From assembly GCA_009777835.1 (NCBI GenBank), contig WRKZ01000004.1, positions 1 through 57,978 of the forward strand: a stretch of DNA of 57,978 bases, in the 5' to 3' direction. The notes under the pieces are model-generated. The model was not told the DNA's origin. It did not search any database and saw nothing but the letters and a program-made list of their open reading frames with translations. Shown one piece after another: positions 34,882 through 43,475 of this stretch. This DNA is from Oscillospiraceae bacterium. GTDB lineage: Bacteria; Bacillota; Clostridia; Oscillospirales; Ruminococcaceae. The position numbers and the translations under genes were made by a program. How positions within the stretch are numbered: position 1 is the first letter of the stretch; every line of letters starts with the position of its first letter.

Positions 34882-35913
34882 ATGGAAAAAATCGAGATAT
34901 TCACAGGAAAAACATTTGAAGAAACCAGGGAATCAGCAGCAACCGCGTTCGGCGCGGATGAGCAGGACATCAATTTTGAAATAATAGAACAGCCCAAAAA
35001 AGGTCTGTTCGGTATGAAGGGTGAGTTTCGGGTAAGGGCGATTTATACTCCGCCGGCGGGTTCAACGGCGAAAACGCCTGCCGTTTCCGTATCTGCCGCT
35101 TCTCCTTCAACCCCGACTGCCGACTCCGCTGCAAAAACAACCGGCGAACCGGTTTCGATGACGGCGGAACTACAACGCATAATCGACTATGTTTCGCGGA
35201 TTGTTATCGGCATGGGCGCAAAAGACTTCACCACCGAAGTGAAAATCAAGTCGGACGGTTCACTCAGAAACCCCGATGAAGACTGCTACGTCCTCAACAT
35301 TGTCGGAGATAATCTCGGAATTGTAATCGGCAGAAGAGGGGAAAATCTCGACGCGCTCCAGTACCTCGCTATTCTCGCCAACAATCGGGGGGGAGAAGGG
35401 GAACGTCTACGCTTAATCGTGGACTGCAACGGCTACAGAGAAAAACGTGCAACCGCACTGGAAGCACTTACTATACGGGTTAGCGAAAAAGTACTCAAAC
35501 AAGGCAGACGAGTCACGCTTGAACCCATGAATCCGTATGAACGGCGCGTAATCCACAGCAAAGTCGCGGGAATCGCAGGAGTTTACTCAACCTCTACCGG
35601 GGAAGAGCCGTACAGAAAAGTCGTCATCTCGGCAGAACTCCCGAAACGTCGCTCTAACAACGATAACACTTCCGGAAACGAACGCAACCGAAACGAACGC
35701 TCAAATAATCGAGATAATCGAGATAATCGGGGCGGCGGCAGAAGCAGGAACTCCGGGCCGATGATTTCAGGGCGGGAATACAAGCAATCGACGGGGTACT
35801 CGACTTCTTTTGAGCGGGAATACAAACGCACATTGAGCGAATCGCCCGAGATTTCGCAAGACACGGTTGATATCGAAAAAAATACCGGTCTTTACGGCAA
35901 AATCGAACTGTAA
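34882..35913 (+). CDS. jag: RNA-binding protein Jag/KhpB
   Basis: 343 aa. Jag-N domain (MEKIEIFTGKTFEETRE, GLFGMKGEF), a Pro/Ser/Thr linker, a KH domain with GRRGENLDALQYL, an R3H domain with MNPYERRVIHSKVAG, and an unusual Arg/Asn/Asp-rich disordered tail (RSNNRDNRDNRGG). The start at 34882 is directly after the yidC stop, with AAAGAGGA upstream; the earlier ATG at 34852 lies inside yidC. KhpB acts with KhpA on mRNAs controlling cell elongation. Confidence 0.92.
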   Translation: MEKIEIFTGKTFEETRESAATAFGADEQDINFEIIEQPKKGLFGMKGEFRVRAIYTPPAGSTAKTPAVSVSAASPSTPTADSAAKTTGEPVSMTAELQRIIDYVSRIVIGMGAKDFTTEVKIKSDGSLRNPDEDCYVLNIVGDNLGIVIGRRGENLDALQYLAILANNRGGEGERLRLIVDCNGYREKRATALEALTIRVSEKVLKQGRRVTLEPMNPYERRVIHSKVAGIAGVYSTSTGEEPYRKVVISAELPKRRSNNDNTSGNERNRNERSNNRDNRDNRGGGRSRNSGPMISGREYKQSTGYSTSFEREYKRTLSESPEISQDTVDIEKNTGLYGKIEL

Positions 35914-35921
35914 TAGAAAAC

Positions 35922-35955
35922 AAAAAGCGTTCCGCTGATTAGGAACGCTTTTTTG
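35922..35955 (+). terminator. Rho-independent terminator after jag
   Basis: AAAAAGCGTTCC pairs with GGAACGCTTTTT across an 8-nt loop, followed by a T-run; ends the rpmH-jag cluster. Confidence 0.92.
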
Positions 35956-36034
35956 TATAAAAAAATTTTTTTTGCCCAGAATATAGCAAGTCAAGATGAA
36001 AAACAGATGAAAAATATATTTAGAGGTGATTCTT

Positions 36035-36340
36035 ATGCCGGCAATTACATTGAACGAAGAAAACTTCGAAAAAGAGGTAAAACAGTCGGGATTACCCGTA
36101 CTGGTCAGCTTTCATTCGGGCGAGCGTAAATCCCCCGAAAAATCCCCGGTAGACTGTGTCAGCGAACGCATGAGCGGACTCCTGAAATGCTGTAAAATCA
36201 ACGCGGGGAGCAATCCGCGGTTGACCGGCAAATATCGAATCCGCAAACTGCCGACGATTCTCCTGTTCAAAAGCGGGAAAGTCACCGACACAATCGTCGG
36301 CGAAACCCGAACCGAACAACTAATGCGGATTCTTCAATAA
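36035..36340 (+). CDS. Thioredoxin-fold protein without the CXXC motif
   Basis: 101 aa. The thioredoxin pattern is plain: NFEKEVKQSGLPVLVSFHS, then KINAGSNPRLTGKYRIRKLPTILLFKSGK (residues about 55-85) with the cis-Pro in KLPTILLF. The position of the WCGPC active site instead reads GERKSPEKSPVD, so the redox cysteines are gone. Two other Cys occur (VDCVSE, LLKCCK). The ATG at 36035 has GAGGTGA 5 nt upstream. It probably has a structural or binding role. The 3' end overlaps the convergent spoIIP end by 7 nt. Confidence 0.82.
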   Translation: MPAITLNEENFEKEVKQSGLPVLVSFHSGERKSPEKSPVDCVSERMSGLLKCCKINAGSNPRLTGKYRIRKLPTILLFKSGKVTDTIVGETRTEQLMRILQ

Positions 36341-37563
36341 TCCAACTCCGAAAGCATTTTGCCGAAACTCCGCCCGAACAACTCCCCTGCGTATAACGCC
36401 TGGTCAAGCGTGTTTCCGTGAGAACCGATTTCGATTAGAAGTGAACCCGGCGACAAATGCAAATTATAGTTGCAATACTGGAACAAGAGCGAACGTGTCA
36501 GCCCCGGATTGTCCGACTCGACTTTGCTTTGTATGCGACCGGCCAGACGAAAATTTTCCATAAAATGGGGAACGCCCCAATTCCCGTCATCGGCAGGGGA
36601 AATAATCATGATTTGCGCCGCTTCCCTTCCGTTGACTTCGGCAACCGCGGCTACGGGATTTCCGTCGGATTCAATTGCATCACGGTGAATATCCAACACG
36701 ATTTGAATCGACGGATACTCCTCCAGAATCGCCTTGACGGTATCGGCACTCCTGGTATACGCCCCCGAATAAACAGGATAATCGTGGAGCGTTCCGTCAT
36801 GTATAACGGTGAAACCCTGTTTCGCAATTTCCTCGGCAATCTTCGCACCGACCGCTACTATGTTCTTGTCGGAATCCACCGTACGGAATATATAATCGGT
36901 ATTAAACCGCGAATCGTCCGACGGACGAAATCCCTCGGTGGTGTGGGTGTGTATGATTAAAACCTGAGGTTCGCTCACGTTTTTCACGGGTTTGAAACTG
37001 AGGGGTTTTCGGCTTTCCCGCAACAAGACAGAATCAGCGATGTCGGTGGTGTTCCTCACCCTGCCGCCACCGTCGAGTTGCAGATAATCACGGCTTAATT
37101 CCGGTCGGAAGGTCATCTTGGTAACTTTACCGTTACCCGCTGAAAACACGCTCAAATCCTCCGAATAAAACGAGATGTTCTGCGACATCACCGGCAGAGC
37201 TTCGTCTGAATTGGACTTTTCGGAAGATTTGTCGGGCTGCTTCTCGAAAAATTCCTCGATTTCATACGGAAACCCGGGAAACTCAAACGTTTTAACGAAA
37301 TCGGGGGAATCATTGTTGTTCAAGTCGATAAAATTAAGGTTAGAACCGTATTCGTCAAGGGTGTACATCATACGCGTTCCGTTATTAATCGGCGAAATCG
37401 TAACCGTGGCAGGCTCATGCGTGGAAGAACGTCCCGGAATCTGCAAAACCCCGGAAATACCGAAAAAATCCTCACTGACGGAAAACGCCGCCAATGGTGA
37501 AATAATTACCGCTAAACTACACGCCAACATCTTATTGAATATACGCCGCTTGAAAAATCGCAT
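36334..37563 (-). CDS. spoIIP: Stage II sporulation protein P
   Basis: 409 aa. An N-terminal signal/anchor helix (KMLACSLAVIISPLAAF) precedes a long variable region and the amidase/endopeptidase domain: VLIIHTHTTEGF, IVLDIHRDA, and LIEIGSHGNTL. SpoIIP, with SpoIID, thins the septal peptidoglycan before engulfment. The start at 37563 follows a GGGGGCGGGG stretch; the frame is open to 37593. Located downstream of a small lipoprotein gene and valS on the same strand. Confidence 0.94.
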   Translation of the reverse strand: MRFFKRRIFNKMLACSLAVIISPLAAFSVSEDFFGISGVLQIPGRSSTHEPATVTISPINNGTRMMYTLDEYGSNLNFIDLNNNDSPDFVKTFEFPGFPYEIEEFFEKQPDKSSEKSNSDEALPVMSQNISFYSEDLSVFSAGNGKVTKMTFRPELSRDYLQLDGGGRVRNTTDIADSVLLRESRKPLSFKPVKNVSEPQVLIIHTHTTEGFRPSDDSRFNTDYIFRTVDSDKNIVAVGAKIAEEIAKQGFTVIHDGTLHDYPVYSGAYTRSADTVKAILEEYPSIQIVLDIHRDAIESDGNPVAAVAEVNGREAAQIMIISPADDGNWGVPHFMENFRLAGRIQSKVESDNPGLTRSLLFQYCNYNLHLSPGSLLIEIGSHGNTLDQALYAGELFGRSFGKMLSELDY

Positions 37564-37655
37564 AAAAACCCCGCCCCCTTTCTCATTACACATTTTACAT
37601 TATATGAGAAGGGGACAGGGTTTAATACTGCTTTTACAAGCGAATTAAGGGCGAA

Positions 37656-37832
37656 TTAAGGGATTAAATCGAGAATACACCCGTCCCTGCAAATGAATTG
37701 GTTTCCGTCTCCCGACATGAGTTTGGTATCGGCACCGCAGACCTCGCAATTACGCTGTTTACCGCACCCGGAAGCCGCTAATACAGCGGCAATAAGAACC
37801 GCTGTCGCAATTAAAGTAAGAAAACGTTTCAT
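37656..37832 (-). CDS. 58-aa cysteine-rich lipoprotein
   Basis: The ORF is MKRFLTLIATAVLIAAVLAA followed by SGC, a signal peptide with lipobox LAASGC (Cys at 23). The mature part is short (about 36 aa) and contains CEVCG and CRDGC, a possible treble or two-CxxC metal site. The stop is TAA at 37658-37656. It lies 42 nt after valS and 92 nt before spoIIP, on the same strand. A GGCGGTCGGG stretch precedes the ATG. Function unknown; a metal- or thiol-binding surface peptide is a guess. Confidence 0.75.
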   Translation of the reverse strand: MKRFLTLIATAVLIAAVLAASGCGKQRNCEVCGADTKLMSGDGNQFICRDGCILDLIP

Positions 37833-37874
37833 AACCCGACCGCCTTTCCGGATTTACTTAAACCACACTCTAAT

Positions 37875-40550
37875 TTATTTTCTGAATCCTTCCAGTGATT
37901 TCTCTATTCCCGATAACTTTTCCTGTGCTTTCGCCAGTTTCGCCCGCTCGTTCTCGACTTGTTGCGCAGGTGCTTTCGTGACGAACCCTGTGTTCGACAA
38001 CTTCTTCGAAATAAATTCAACATCTTTACGTGCTTTGTCGAGTTCCTTTTCCAACCGCTCTATTTCCTTCGCTTTGTCAATGAGTTCACCCATCGGCAGA
38101 AACGCCCGCGCCGACGGAGTCACGATGATTACGCTGTCTTCGGGCGGTATAACCGTCTCACCGACTTCGAGATTAATACAACCCGCCAATTTCTCGAAGA
38201 AATCCGCGCTTGATTCAAATAATCGCAGGTCTGCCGCCTCGATTTTAAGGGAAACCCGCTTGCCGGGCGGGACGTTCATCTCGCTCCTCCTCGCACGAAT
38301 CGCACTTATAAGCTCAACGACTTTATCGAAATCGGCTTCGGCTTCGGCAAAATCGAGATGTTCACTGTACTCGGGGAATCTCGACACCATGATACTTTCA
38401 GGGGGGTCATAATCACAACCCAAAACCGACACACGCGGCATTGCCTGCCAGATTTCCTCGGTAATAAACGGCATAAACGGATGAAGCAGTTTTAACATTC
38501 CGTCCATAACGTAGAGCAGTACGGGGATTGAATCCGTACGCGACTTAACCAGTTCGATATACCAGTCACAATAGACTCCCCAGATAAAGTCATGGACTTT
38601 TCCTGCGGCAACGCCTAAGTCATACCCATCCAGATTCGCCGTAACTTCCCGCACTAAACGGTTAAACTTCGACAAAACCCACTTATCTTCTATCTGAAGA
38701 CTTTCTGATTCCAACGCAACTGTCAACTGTCCATTGTCAATTGTCAATTGTCCGTCAATTTTCATCTGAATAAACCGTGCGGCATTCCAAAGCTTATTCG
38801 CGAAGTTCCTGGAGGCGGTCACTTTGTTTTCACTCCAACGAACGTCGGAGTCCTGACTCACCCCGAAAACCATAGTCATGCGGAGTGCGTCGGCACCGTA
38901 CTTATCGATTACGTCGAGCGGGTCTATTCCGTTACCCAACGATTTTGACATTTTTCGTCCCTGTTCGTCACGTACGAGACCGTGAATAAAAACATCTCTG
39001 TACGGAACATCGTCCATGAATTTCAACCCCGTGAAAATCATGCGTGCCACCCAAAACGGAATAATATCATAACCTGTAACTATCACGTTAGTGGGGTAGA
39101 AGTATTCGAGTTCGGGTGTTTTTTCAGGGAATCCCAAAGTAGAAAACGGCCACAAAGCCGAGCTGAACCAGGTATCCAGCGTATCTTCATCTTGAACGAC
39201 CTTCGCGCCGCACTTGGGACAGGCTTCCGGGGCGGTTTCGGTGACGGTTACGTGTTCACACCCGGAATTCAGGCAGTAATACGCAGGGATTCTGTGTCCC
39301 CACCAGAGCTGACGTGACACGCACCAATCGCGAATATTCTCCATCCACTGCATATACACATTCTCGAAGCGTTTCGCCGCCCAATGCAGCCGACCATCGC
39401 GAACAACCTCCATAGCGGGTACGGAAAGCGACTTTTCGGGGTGGTTCATGCTGACGAACCACTGAAGACTCGCCCGCGGTTCAACCACGACTCCGCAACG
39501 CTGACACCCGCCGACGTTGTGCTTGTGCGGTTCGACTTTGACTAACAGTCCCTCCGCTTCCAAATCGGCAACTATGGCTTTTCGCGCGGCATAACGCTCG
39601 AGTCCCGCATATTTGCCGCCATTCTCTGCATTTATAACCGCCGAATCGTCCATCACATTCACCAACGGCAGTTGATGACGCATCCCGACTTCGAAGTCGT
39701 TGGGGTCGTGTGCCGGTGTGATTTTGACCGCCCCCGTCCCGAAATCTTTATCTACGTATTCATCGGCAATGACCGGAATCTCACGTCCTGTCAAAGGCAG
39801 AAGCAACATCTTCCCGATTAAATGCTTGTATCTGTCGTCTTCGGGGTGGACTGCCACCGCCGTATCGCCGAGCATTGTTTCCGGGCGGGTGGTAGCGACT
39901 TCTATAAAATCAACTTGCCCTGCTCCGTCCGCGAGGGGATACTTGATATGCCAGAAGAATCCGTCTTTCTCCTCGTACTCACACTCTATATCCGAGATTG
40001 AGGTACGGCAATTCGGACACCAGTTTATGACCCGTTCGCCGCGATAAATCAAACCTTCATTATATAAATCGATAAAGACCTTCTGCACCGCCGCCGAACA
40101 GCCTTCATCCAGGGTGAAGCGTTCCCGCTCCCAATCGCAGGAAGAGCCTAACTTCTTGAGTTGTTGTACTATAGTGCCGCCGTAAATTCGCTTCCACTCC
40201 CAGGCACGCTTAAGAAAGCCGTCCCTGCCGATATCTTCCTTGGTGACACCATCGGCTTTCATCGACTCGACTATCTTCGCCTCGGTCGCGATTGAAGCAT
40301 GGTCGGTTCCCGGCAACCATAGGGTGGAATACCCCTGCATACGCTTCCACCGAATCAAGATGTCCTGCAGGGTGTTGTTCAGTGCGTGACCGCTGTGAAG
40401 CTGCCCCGTGATATTCGGCGGCGGAATCACTATACAGTAGGGTTTCTTGGATTTGTCTACCACAGCACGAAAATAGCCTTTTTCCTCCCATTCGGCATAG
40501 ATTCGCCCCTCGAAGTCTTTCGGGGAATAGGTTTTGTTCAGTTCTTTCAT
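37875..40550 (-). CDS. valS: Valyl-tRNA synthetase
   Basis: 891 aa, full length. Class I signatures: PPPNITGQLHSGHALNNTL (HIGH as HSGH) and GRKMSKSLGNGIDPLD (KMSKS), the CP1 editing domain (VATTRPETMLGDTAVAVHP), anticodon-binding region and the C-terminal coiled coil (EIERLEKELDKARKDVEFI). The string KIDGQLTIDNGQLTVALE near residue 605 is encoded by a tandem 7-bp repeat (38721-38752), an in-frame insert in a variable region before the anticodon-binding domain. The ATG is about 12 nt after AAAGGA. Confidence 0.95.
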   Translation of the reverse strand: MKELNKTYSPKDFEGRIYAEWEEKGYFRAVVDKSKKPYCIVIPPPNITGQLHSGHALNNTLQDILIRWKRMQGYSTLWLPGTDHASIATEAKIVESMKADGVTKEDIGRDGFLKRAWEWKRIYGGTIVQQLKKLGSSCDWERERFTLDEGCSAAVQKVFIDLYNEGLIYRGERVINWCPNCRTSISDIECEYEEKDGFFWHIKYPLADGAGQVDFIEVATTRPETMLGDTAVAVHPEDDRYKHLIGKMLLLPLTGREIPVIADEYVDKDFGTGAVKITPAHDPNDFEVGMRHQLPLVNVMDDSAVINAENGGKYAGLERYAARKAIVADLEAEGLLVKVEPHKHNVGGCQRCGVVVEPRASLQWFVSMNHPEKSLSVPAMEVVRDGRLHWAAKRFENVYMQWMENIRDWCVSRQLWWGHRIPAYYCLNSGCEHVTVTETAPEACPKCGAKVVQDEDTLDTWFSSALWPFSTLGFPEKTPELEYFYPTNVIVTGYDIIPFWVARMIFTGLKFMDDVPYRDVFIHGLVRDEQGRKMSKSLGNGIDPLDVIDKYGADALRMTMVFGVSQDSDVRWSENKVTASRNFANKLWNAARFIQMKIDGQLTIDNGQLTVALESESLQIEDKWVLSKFNRLVREVTANLDGYDLGVAAGKVHDFIWGVYCDWYIELVKSRTDSIPVLLYVMDGMLKLLHPFMPFITEEIWQAMPRVSVLGCDYDPPESIMVSRFPEYSEHLDFAEAEADFDKVVELISAIRARRSEMNVPPGKRVSLKIEAADLRLFESSADFFEKLAGCINLEVGETVIPPEDSVIIVTPSARAFLPMGELIDKAKEIERLEKELDKARKDVEFISKKLSNTGFVTKAPAQQVENERAKLAKAQEKLSGIEKSLEGFRK
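38721..38752 (+). repeat. 7-bp tandem repeat inside valS
   Basis: TGTCAAC TGTCCAT TGTCAAT TGTCAAT TGTC: four full heptads in tandem plus a TGTC start. Such repeats are normally found between genes. Here the array is in frame and translated as the QLTIDNGQLT segment of valyl-tRNA synthetase. Confidence 0.85.
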
Positions 40551-40593
40551 TTATCGTGATTGTCCTTTCGAAAAGTTTTTCGCTGAAATGTGC

Positions 40594-40622
40594 TTGACAT
40601 TAACACAAAGCTATGATATAAT
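40594..40622 (+). promoter_or_regulatory. Perfect promoter of the antisense RNA
   Basis: TTGACA (40594-40599) and TATAAT (40617-40622), exact 17-nt spacer, with TGA upstream (extended -10). Transcription should start near 40629. Confidence 0.88.
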
Positions 40623-40628
40623 TAAAAC

Positions 40629-40720
40629 CAACAAGGGTACACCGTCGGAATACGGTCACCCTCTACGCATTGGTTCAAAAATAACCGCGTCTTTGGGGGA
40701 GGCGGTTATTTCCTTTTTTT
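40629..40720 (+). ncRNA. Putative type I antitoxin RNA
   Basis: About 92 nt from a consensus promoter to the shared terminator, with no plausible ORF. It begins with a hairpin (AGGGT..ACCGT paired with ACGGT..ACCCT, 40634-40662). Its 3' part (about 40679-40720) is antisense to the stop codon and terminator of the convergent 28-aa membrane peptide gene. This geometry is that of RatA/TxpA- or par-type antitoxins. Short shared ACCGT motifs also occur in the toxin leader. Confidence 0.65.
40679..40720. terminator. Shared bidirectional terminator
   Basis: AAATAACCGC (40679-40688) pairs with GCGGTTATTT (40702-40711). The plus strand continues CCTTTTTTT, and the minus strand ends in TTTTTG. The toxin stop codon lies inside the stem, so the two RNAs overlap here. 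Confidence 0.85.
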
Positions 40721-40792
40721 ATGGTCGAGCTTGATTATTTCTACGAACTTACATAGAACTAACACCAGAGTAAGTATCTCTAACGTTGTCAT
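40706..40792 (-). CDS. 28-aa membrane peptide, type I toxin (holin-like toxin) candidate
   Basis: The ORF reads MTTLEILTLVLVLCKFVEII then KLDHKKRK. One hydrophobic helix with a strongly basic C-terminal tail is the standard shape of Hol_Tox/TxpA-like type I toxins. A GGGGGTG lies 6 nt before the ATG. The gene has its own promoter (TTGACA-N17-TATACT) and a roughly 70-nt leader containing two copies of ACGGTATGC-like sequence. A convergent strong promoter makes an RNA antisense to its 3' end. The stop falls in the shared terminator. The peptide's action as a membrane toxin is inferred, not shown. Confidence 0.75.
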   Translation of the reverse strand: MTTLEILTLVLVLCKFVEIIKLDHKKRK

Positions 40793-40868
40793 CGACTTCA
40801 CCCCCTTTTCAGAGGGAGGACTTGACCGCATACCGTGTTTTTACCGTGGCATACCCTTGCGTTATTCC

Positions 40869-40897
40869 AGTATAAATTAAACAGCGATTTTTGTCAA
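40869..40897 (-). promoter_or_regulatory. Promoter of the small toxin-like gene
   Basis: Minus-strand TTGACA (40897-40892) and TATACT (40874-40869), 17-nt spacer; start near 40862. It lies just after the rqcH stop codon. Confidence 0.85.
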
Positions 40898-40912
40898 GTT
40901 TTTTGCTGAAAT

Positions 40913-42655
40913 TTATGACGGATTAACGTACAATGTCTTGTTATTCGTGAATATCACGTACCCCGGCTTCGAACCGCCGGGCTTTTTCACGAATTTCGCA
41001 AAAGTATAATCCACGGGAACACGGCTTGATTCTCGTGCTTTTGAGTGTTGTGCGGCTATAATCGCCGCCTGCATAATGACTTCCGGGGGAGGGTTCTCCC
41101 CATCACACCGAAGAATCACGTGAGAACCCGCAATATCCTTGGTATGAAGCCATATATCGTTAGGTTTCGCAACCTTGAAGGTCAACTCATCATTCTGCTT
41201 GTTGTTTCTGCCCACCAAAACCTCGAAACCCGTAAAACCCTCACCATCACCGCCCGCCGTAAACTTCAGCGGAGGGAGCGGTTTACTCTGTTTCGATTGT
41301 TTCGGCTGTTTTCGATTTTTCGTCCCGCCCGACGTTCTCCTCTGCCCGATTTCCTCTCGCAGGGCACTGATTTCAGCATCGCTGACCGCCCTGCTCGCCG
41401 CGTCTATGACCGAATCCAGGTACAACAACTCGCATTCGCCTTCAGAAATCAGCTCCCGCAGTTTCTTCTCGGCAGTGTCGAGCTTTCTGTATGCCGAATA
41501 GTACTTCTGCGCGTTCTGTTGCGGAGAAAGGCGTGAATCCAGCTTGATTTCTTCTTCTCCGCCGGTGACATAGTTCTCACATTCCAGAACCCGGTCGCCT
41601 TTTTTTAGTCGGTATATATTCGCATAAATCAAATCACCGAAGAGTTTCAGTTTCTCACGCTCTTTACACTCAACCAGTTCCAGCCGCTGATTTTCGAGTT
41701 TTCTCAACAACCGCTCATACGAATTGTTCAGCCCCTTCATCATATCGCCCGAACGTTGTTTCAACCGTTCAACCGCCGACTTCTCCGCGAAGAATCTGTC
41801 GAGCAGTTCGTTCGCACTCTCCACCCGCAAAGTGCGCATAACGTCCCCGTACTGGTGAATCGGCATGAAACAGAAGTCCCGCGGCTTACCATCAGAATCA
41901 CTGACCAACGTGATTTGCGGATTGTTCTGAAGCAAGGTCTCTTTCGCCTTATGCAGAAACTCCCTCAATCGCCGTTGATTTTCCTCCGCATAAAACAGTG
42001 CTTCCCTCACGAATATGGGTGAAACCCCTTCCAGTTGTTTTAAGAGGGTTTTGTCCTGCAATGACCATTCTGTGCCGTCTATATCGCAATCAAGAAGACA
42101 ATACCGTGAAGAATCCCTTGGTGGGGCAACATACTCCAGATTAGGCAGAACCTGCCGTGTCTGTGACACGTCGATTCCCACCCTCTTGATTGAGTCTATA
42201 ATCCCACCCGAATCGGCGTTGATTAGTATAATGTTGCTTGTTCTCCCCATAATCTCGATTATAAGCCGATTATTAACCGTGTCCCCGATTTCATTGGTGC
42301 AGATGAAGTCAAACCCGAGAATCCGCTCGAGTCGGTCTTGCGTAACGGCGTTCAGCCGTCCGCTCCCGATATGTTTGCGCAACATCATACAGAACATCGG
42401 CGGGGGACGGTGAACCGCCGCGGATGATTCAGCTTCATAAGGGGTTAATCCCGAAGCCGACAGCGACGTTAAGCACACCCGCGCCGACATGGGATTCGCG
42501 GAGAAGAGTATTCGGCGATATTCCCCCCCAACCCGAAACGATACAATCACTTCGTCCCGTGACGGTTGGTGAATCTTATCAACCCTCGCCCCCGGCGGAA
42601 GTTTGTCTTGTATTTCGGTTTTTACGATATGTAAAAACCCGCCGTCTAATGACAT
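40913..42655 (-). CDS. rqcH: RqcH / NFACT family protein
   Basis: 580 aa. NFACT-N domain (VDKIHQPSRDEVIVSFR, RPPPMFCMMLRKHIGSGRL), a central coiled coil, and NFACT-R domain (GRNNKQNDELTFKVAKP, DIWLHTKDIAGSHVIL, KKPGGSKPGYVIF). RqcH binds stalled 50S ribosomes and directs alanine tailing of nascent chains. The ATG has AAAGGA 6 nt upstream. A Lys/Gln/Ser-rich linker (about 445-465) precedes NFACT-R. Confidence 0.92.
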   Translation of the reverse strand: MSLDGGFLHIVKTEIQDKLPPGARVDKIHQPSRDEVIVSFRVGGEYRRILFSANPMSARVCLTSLSASGLTPYEAESSAAVHRPPPMFCMMLRKHIGSGRLNAVTQDRLERILGFDFICTNEIGDTVNNRLIIEIMGRTSNIILINADSGGIIDSIKRVGIDVSQTRQVLPNLEYVAPPRDSSRYCLLDCDIDGTEWSLQDKTLLKQLEGVSPIFVREALFYAEENQRRLREFLHKAKETLLQNNPQITLVSDSDGKPRDFCFMPIHQYGDVMRTLRVESANELLDRFFAEKSAVERLKQRSGDMMKGLNNSYERLLRKLENQRLELVECKEREKLKLFGDLIYANIYRLKKGDRVLECENYVTGGEEEIKLDSRLSPQQNAQKYYSAYRKLDTAEKKLRELISEGECELLYLDSVIDAASRAVSDAEISALREEIGQRRTSGGTKNRKQPKQSKQSKPLPPLKFTAGGDGEGFTGFEVLVGRNNKQNDELTFKVAKPNDIWLHTKDIAGSHVILRCDGENPPPEVIMQAAIIAAQHSKARESSRVPVDYTFAKFVKKPGGSKPGYVIFTNNKTLYVNPS

Positions 42656-42701
42656 AACGTTTCCTTTCGTTGCGTCGTTGCGCTCTAATTAAAAAGCATA
42701 A

Positions 42702-43475
42702 TCAACAGTACTTAACTACATCGACGCTATTAACCGATTTCTCGACCGTGACACCGGGGAACTCCTCCCGCAGTCTCTCGACTAAATACTCGCAGAATAT
42801 ATCCTCGGTATGAAAATGCCCCGCATCTATCAAGGTCAAGTCGTGATTCGCCGCATGGGTGAAGGTGTACCACTTCACGTCGCCGCAGATGTAGGCATCG
42901 CACCCCGATTCGAGTGCCTTATCAGTCAAGAAGTCCCCGCCGCCGGAACACAGTCCCACCCGCTTTATCGTGCGATTTGAATCGGTATAGCGGACTACGC
43001 TGCATTTGAAGGCTCTCTTGCACTTTTCTGCCAACTCTTGAGGGGTGAGCGGACTGTCTAACTCCACAATTCGCCCGAACCCTGTTTTGTCGGGATTTTC
43101 GGGACTCAATACAACTTGCGAAGCAGGAAATCCCAGTAAATCCAACATTATATCGGTTGTACCGTAGTCGGCAACATCGAAATTCGTGTGCGCCGCAATA
43201 AAATTGATGTTATGACGAATCATAGCATGGAGCGGCTCACCTTTCGGGATTTTGCTGACAGGGCGATACATCAGCGGGTGATGCGTGATTATGAGTTCCG
43301 CGCCCTTTTCGGCGGCTTCGGCGATTACGTCGTTGGTGGCATCGATTGCCACCAGGATTTTCCCGACTTCTGCGTTTGCAGCCCCGACAATCAAGCCGAC
43401 GTTATCGTCCTTCGATGCGTTTTTAAACGGCGCGATTCGGTCTAAGTAATTATAGATTTGCTTTACACTGCACAT
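42702..43475 (-). CDS. Nif3-like dinuclear metal center protein
   Basis: 257 aa, YqfO/DUF34 family without the PII-like insert of the longer Bacillus type. Metal ligands: LIITHHPLMYRP, FIAAHTNFDVADYG and LIDAGHFHTE. It is the usual partner of trmK, here overlapping it by 26 nt; the ATG at 43475 lies inside the trmK frame. GGAG is present 13 nt upstream. The molecular function of the family is disputed (GTP cyclohydrolase-like and others). Confidence 0.9.
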   Translation of the reverse strand: MCSVKQIYNYLDRIAPFKNASKDDNVGLIVGAANAEVGKILVAIDATNDVIAEAAEKGAELIITHHPLMYRPVSKIPKGEPLHAMIRHNINFIAAHTNFDVADYGTTDIMLDLLGFPASQVVLSPENPDKTGFGRIVELDSPLTPQELAEKCKRAFKCSVVRYTDSNRTIKRVGLCSGGGDFLTDKALESGCDAYICGDVKWYTFTHAANHDLTLIDAGHFHTEDIFCEYLVERLREEFPGVTVEKSVNSVDVVKYC

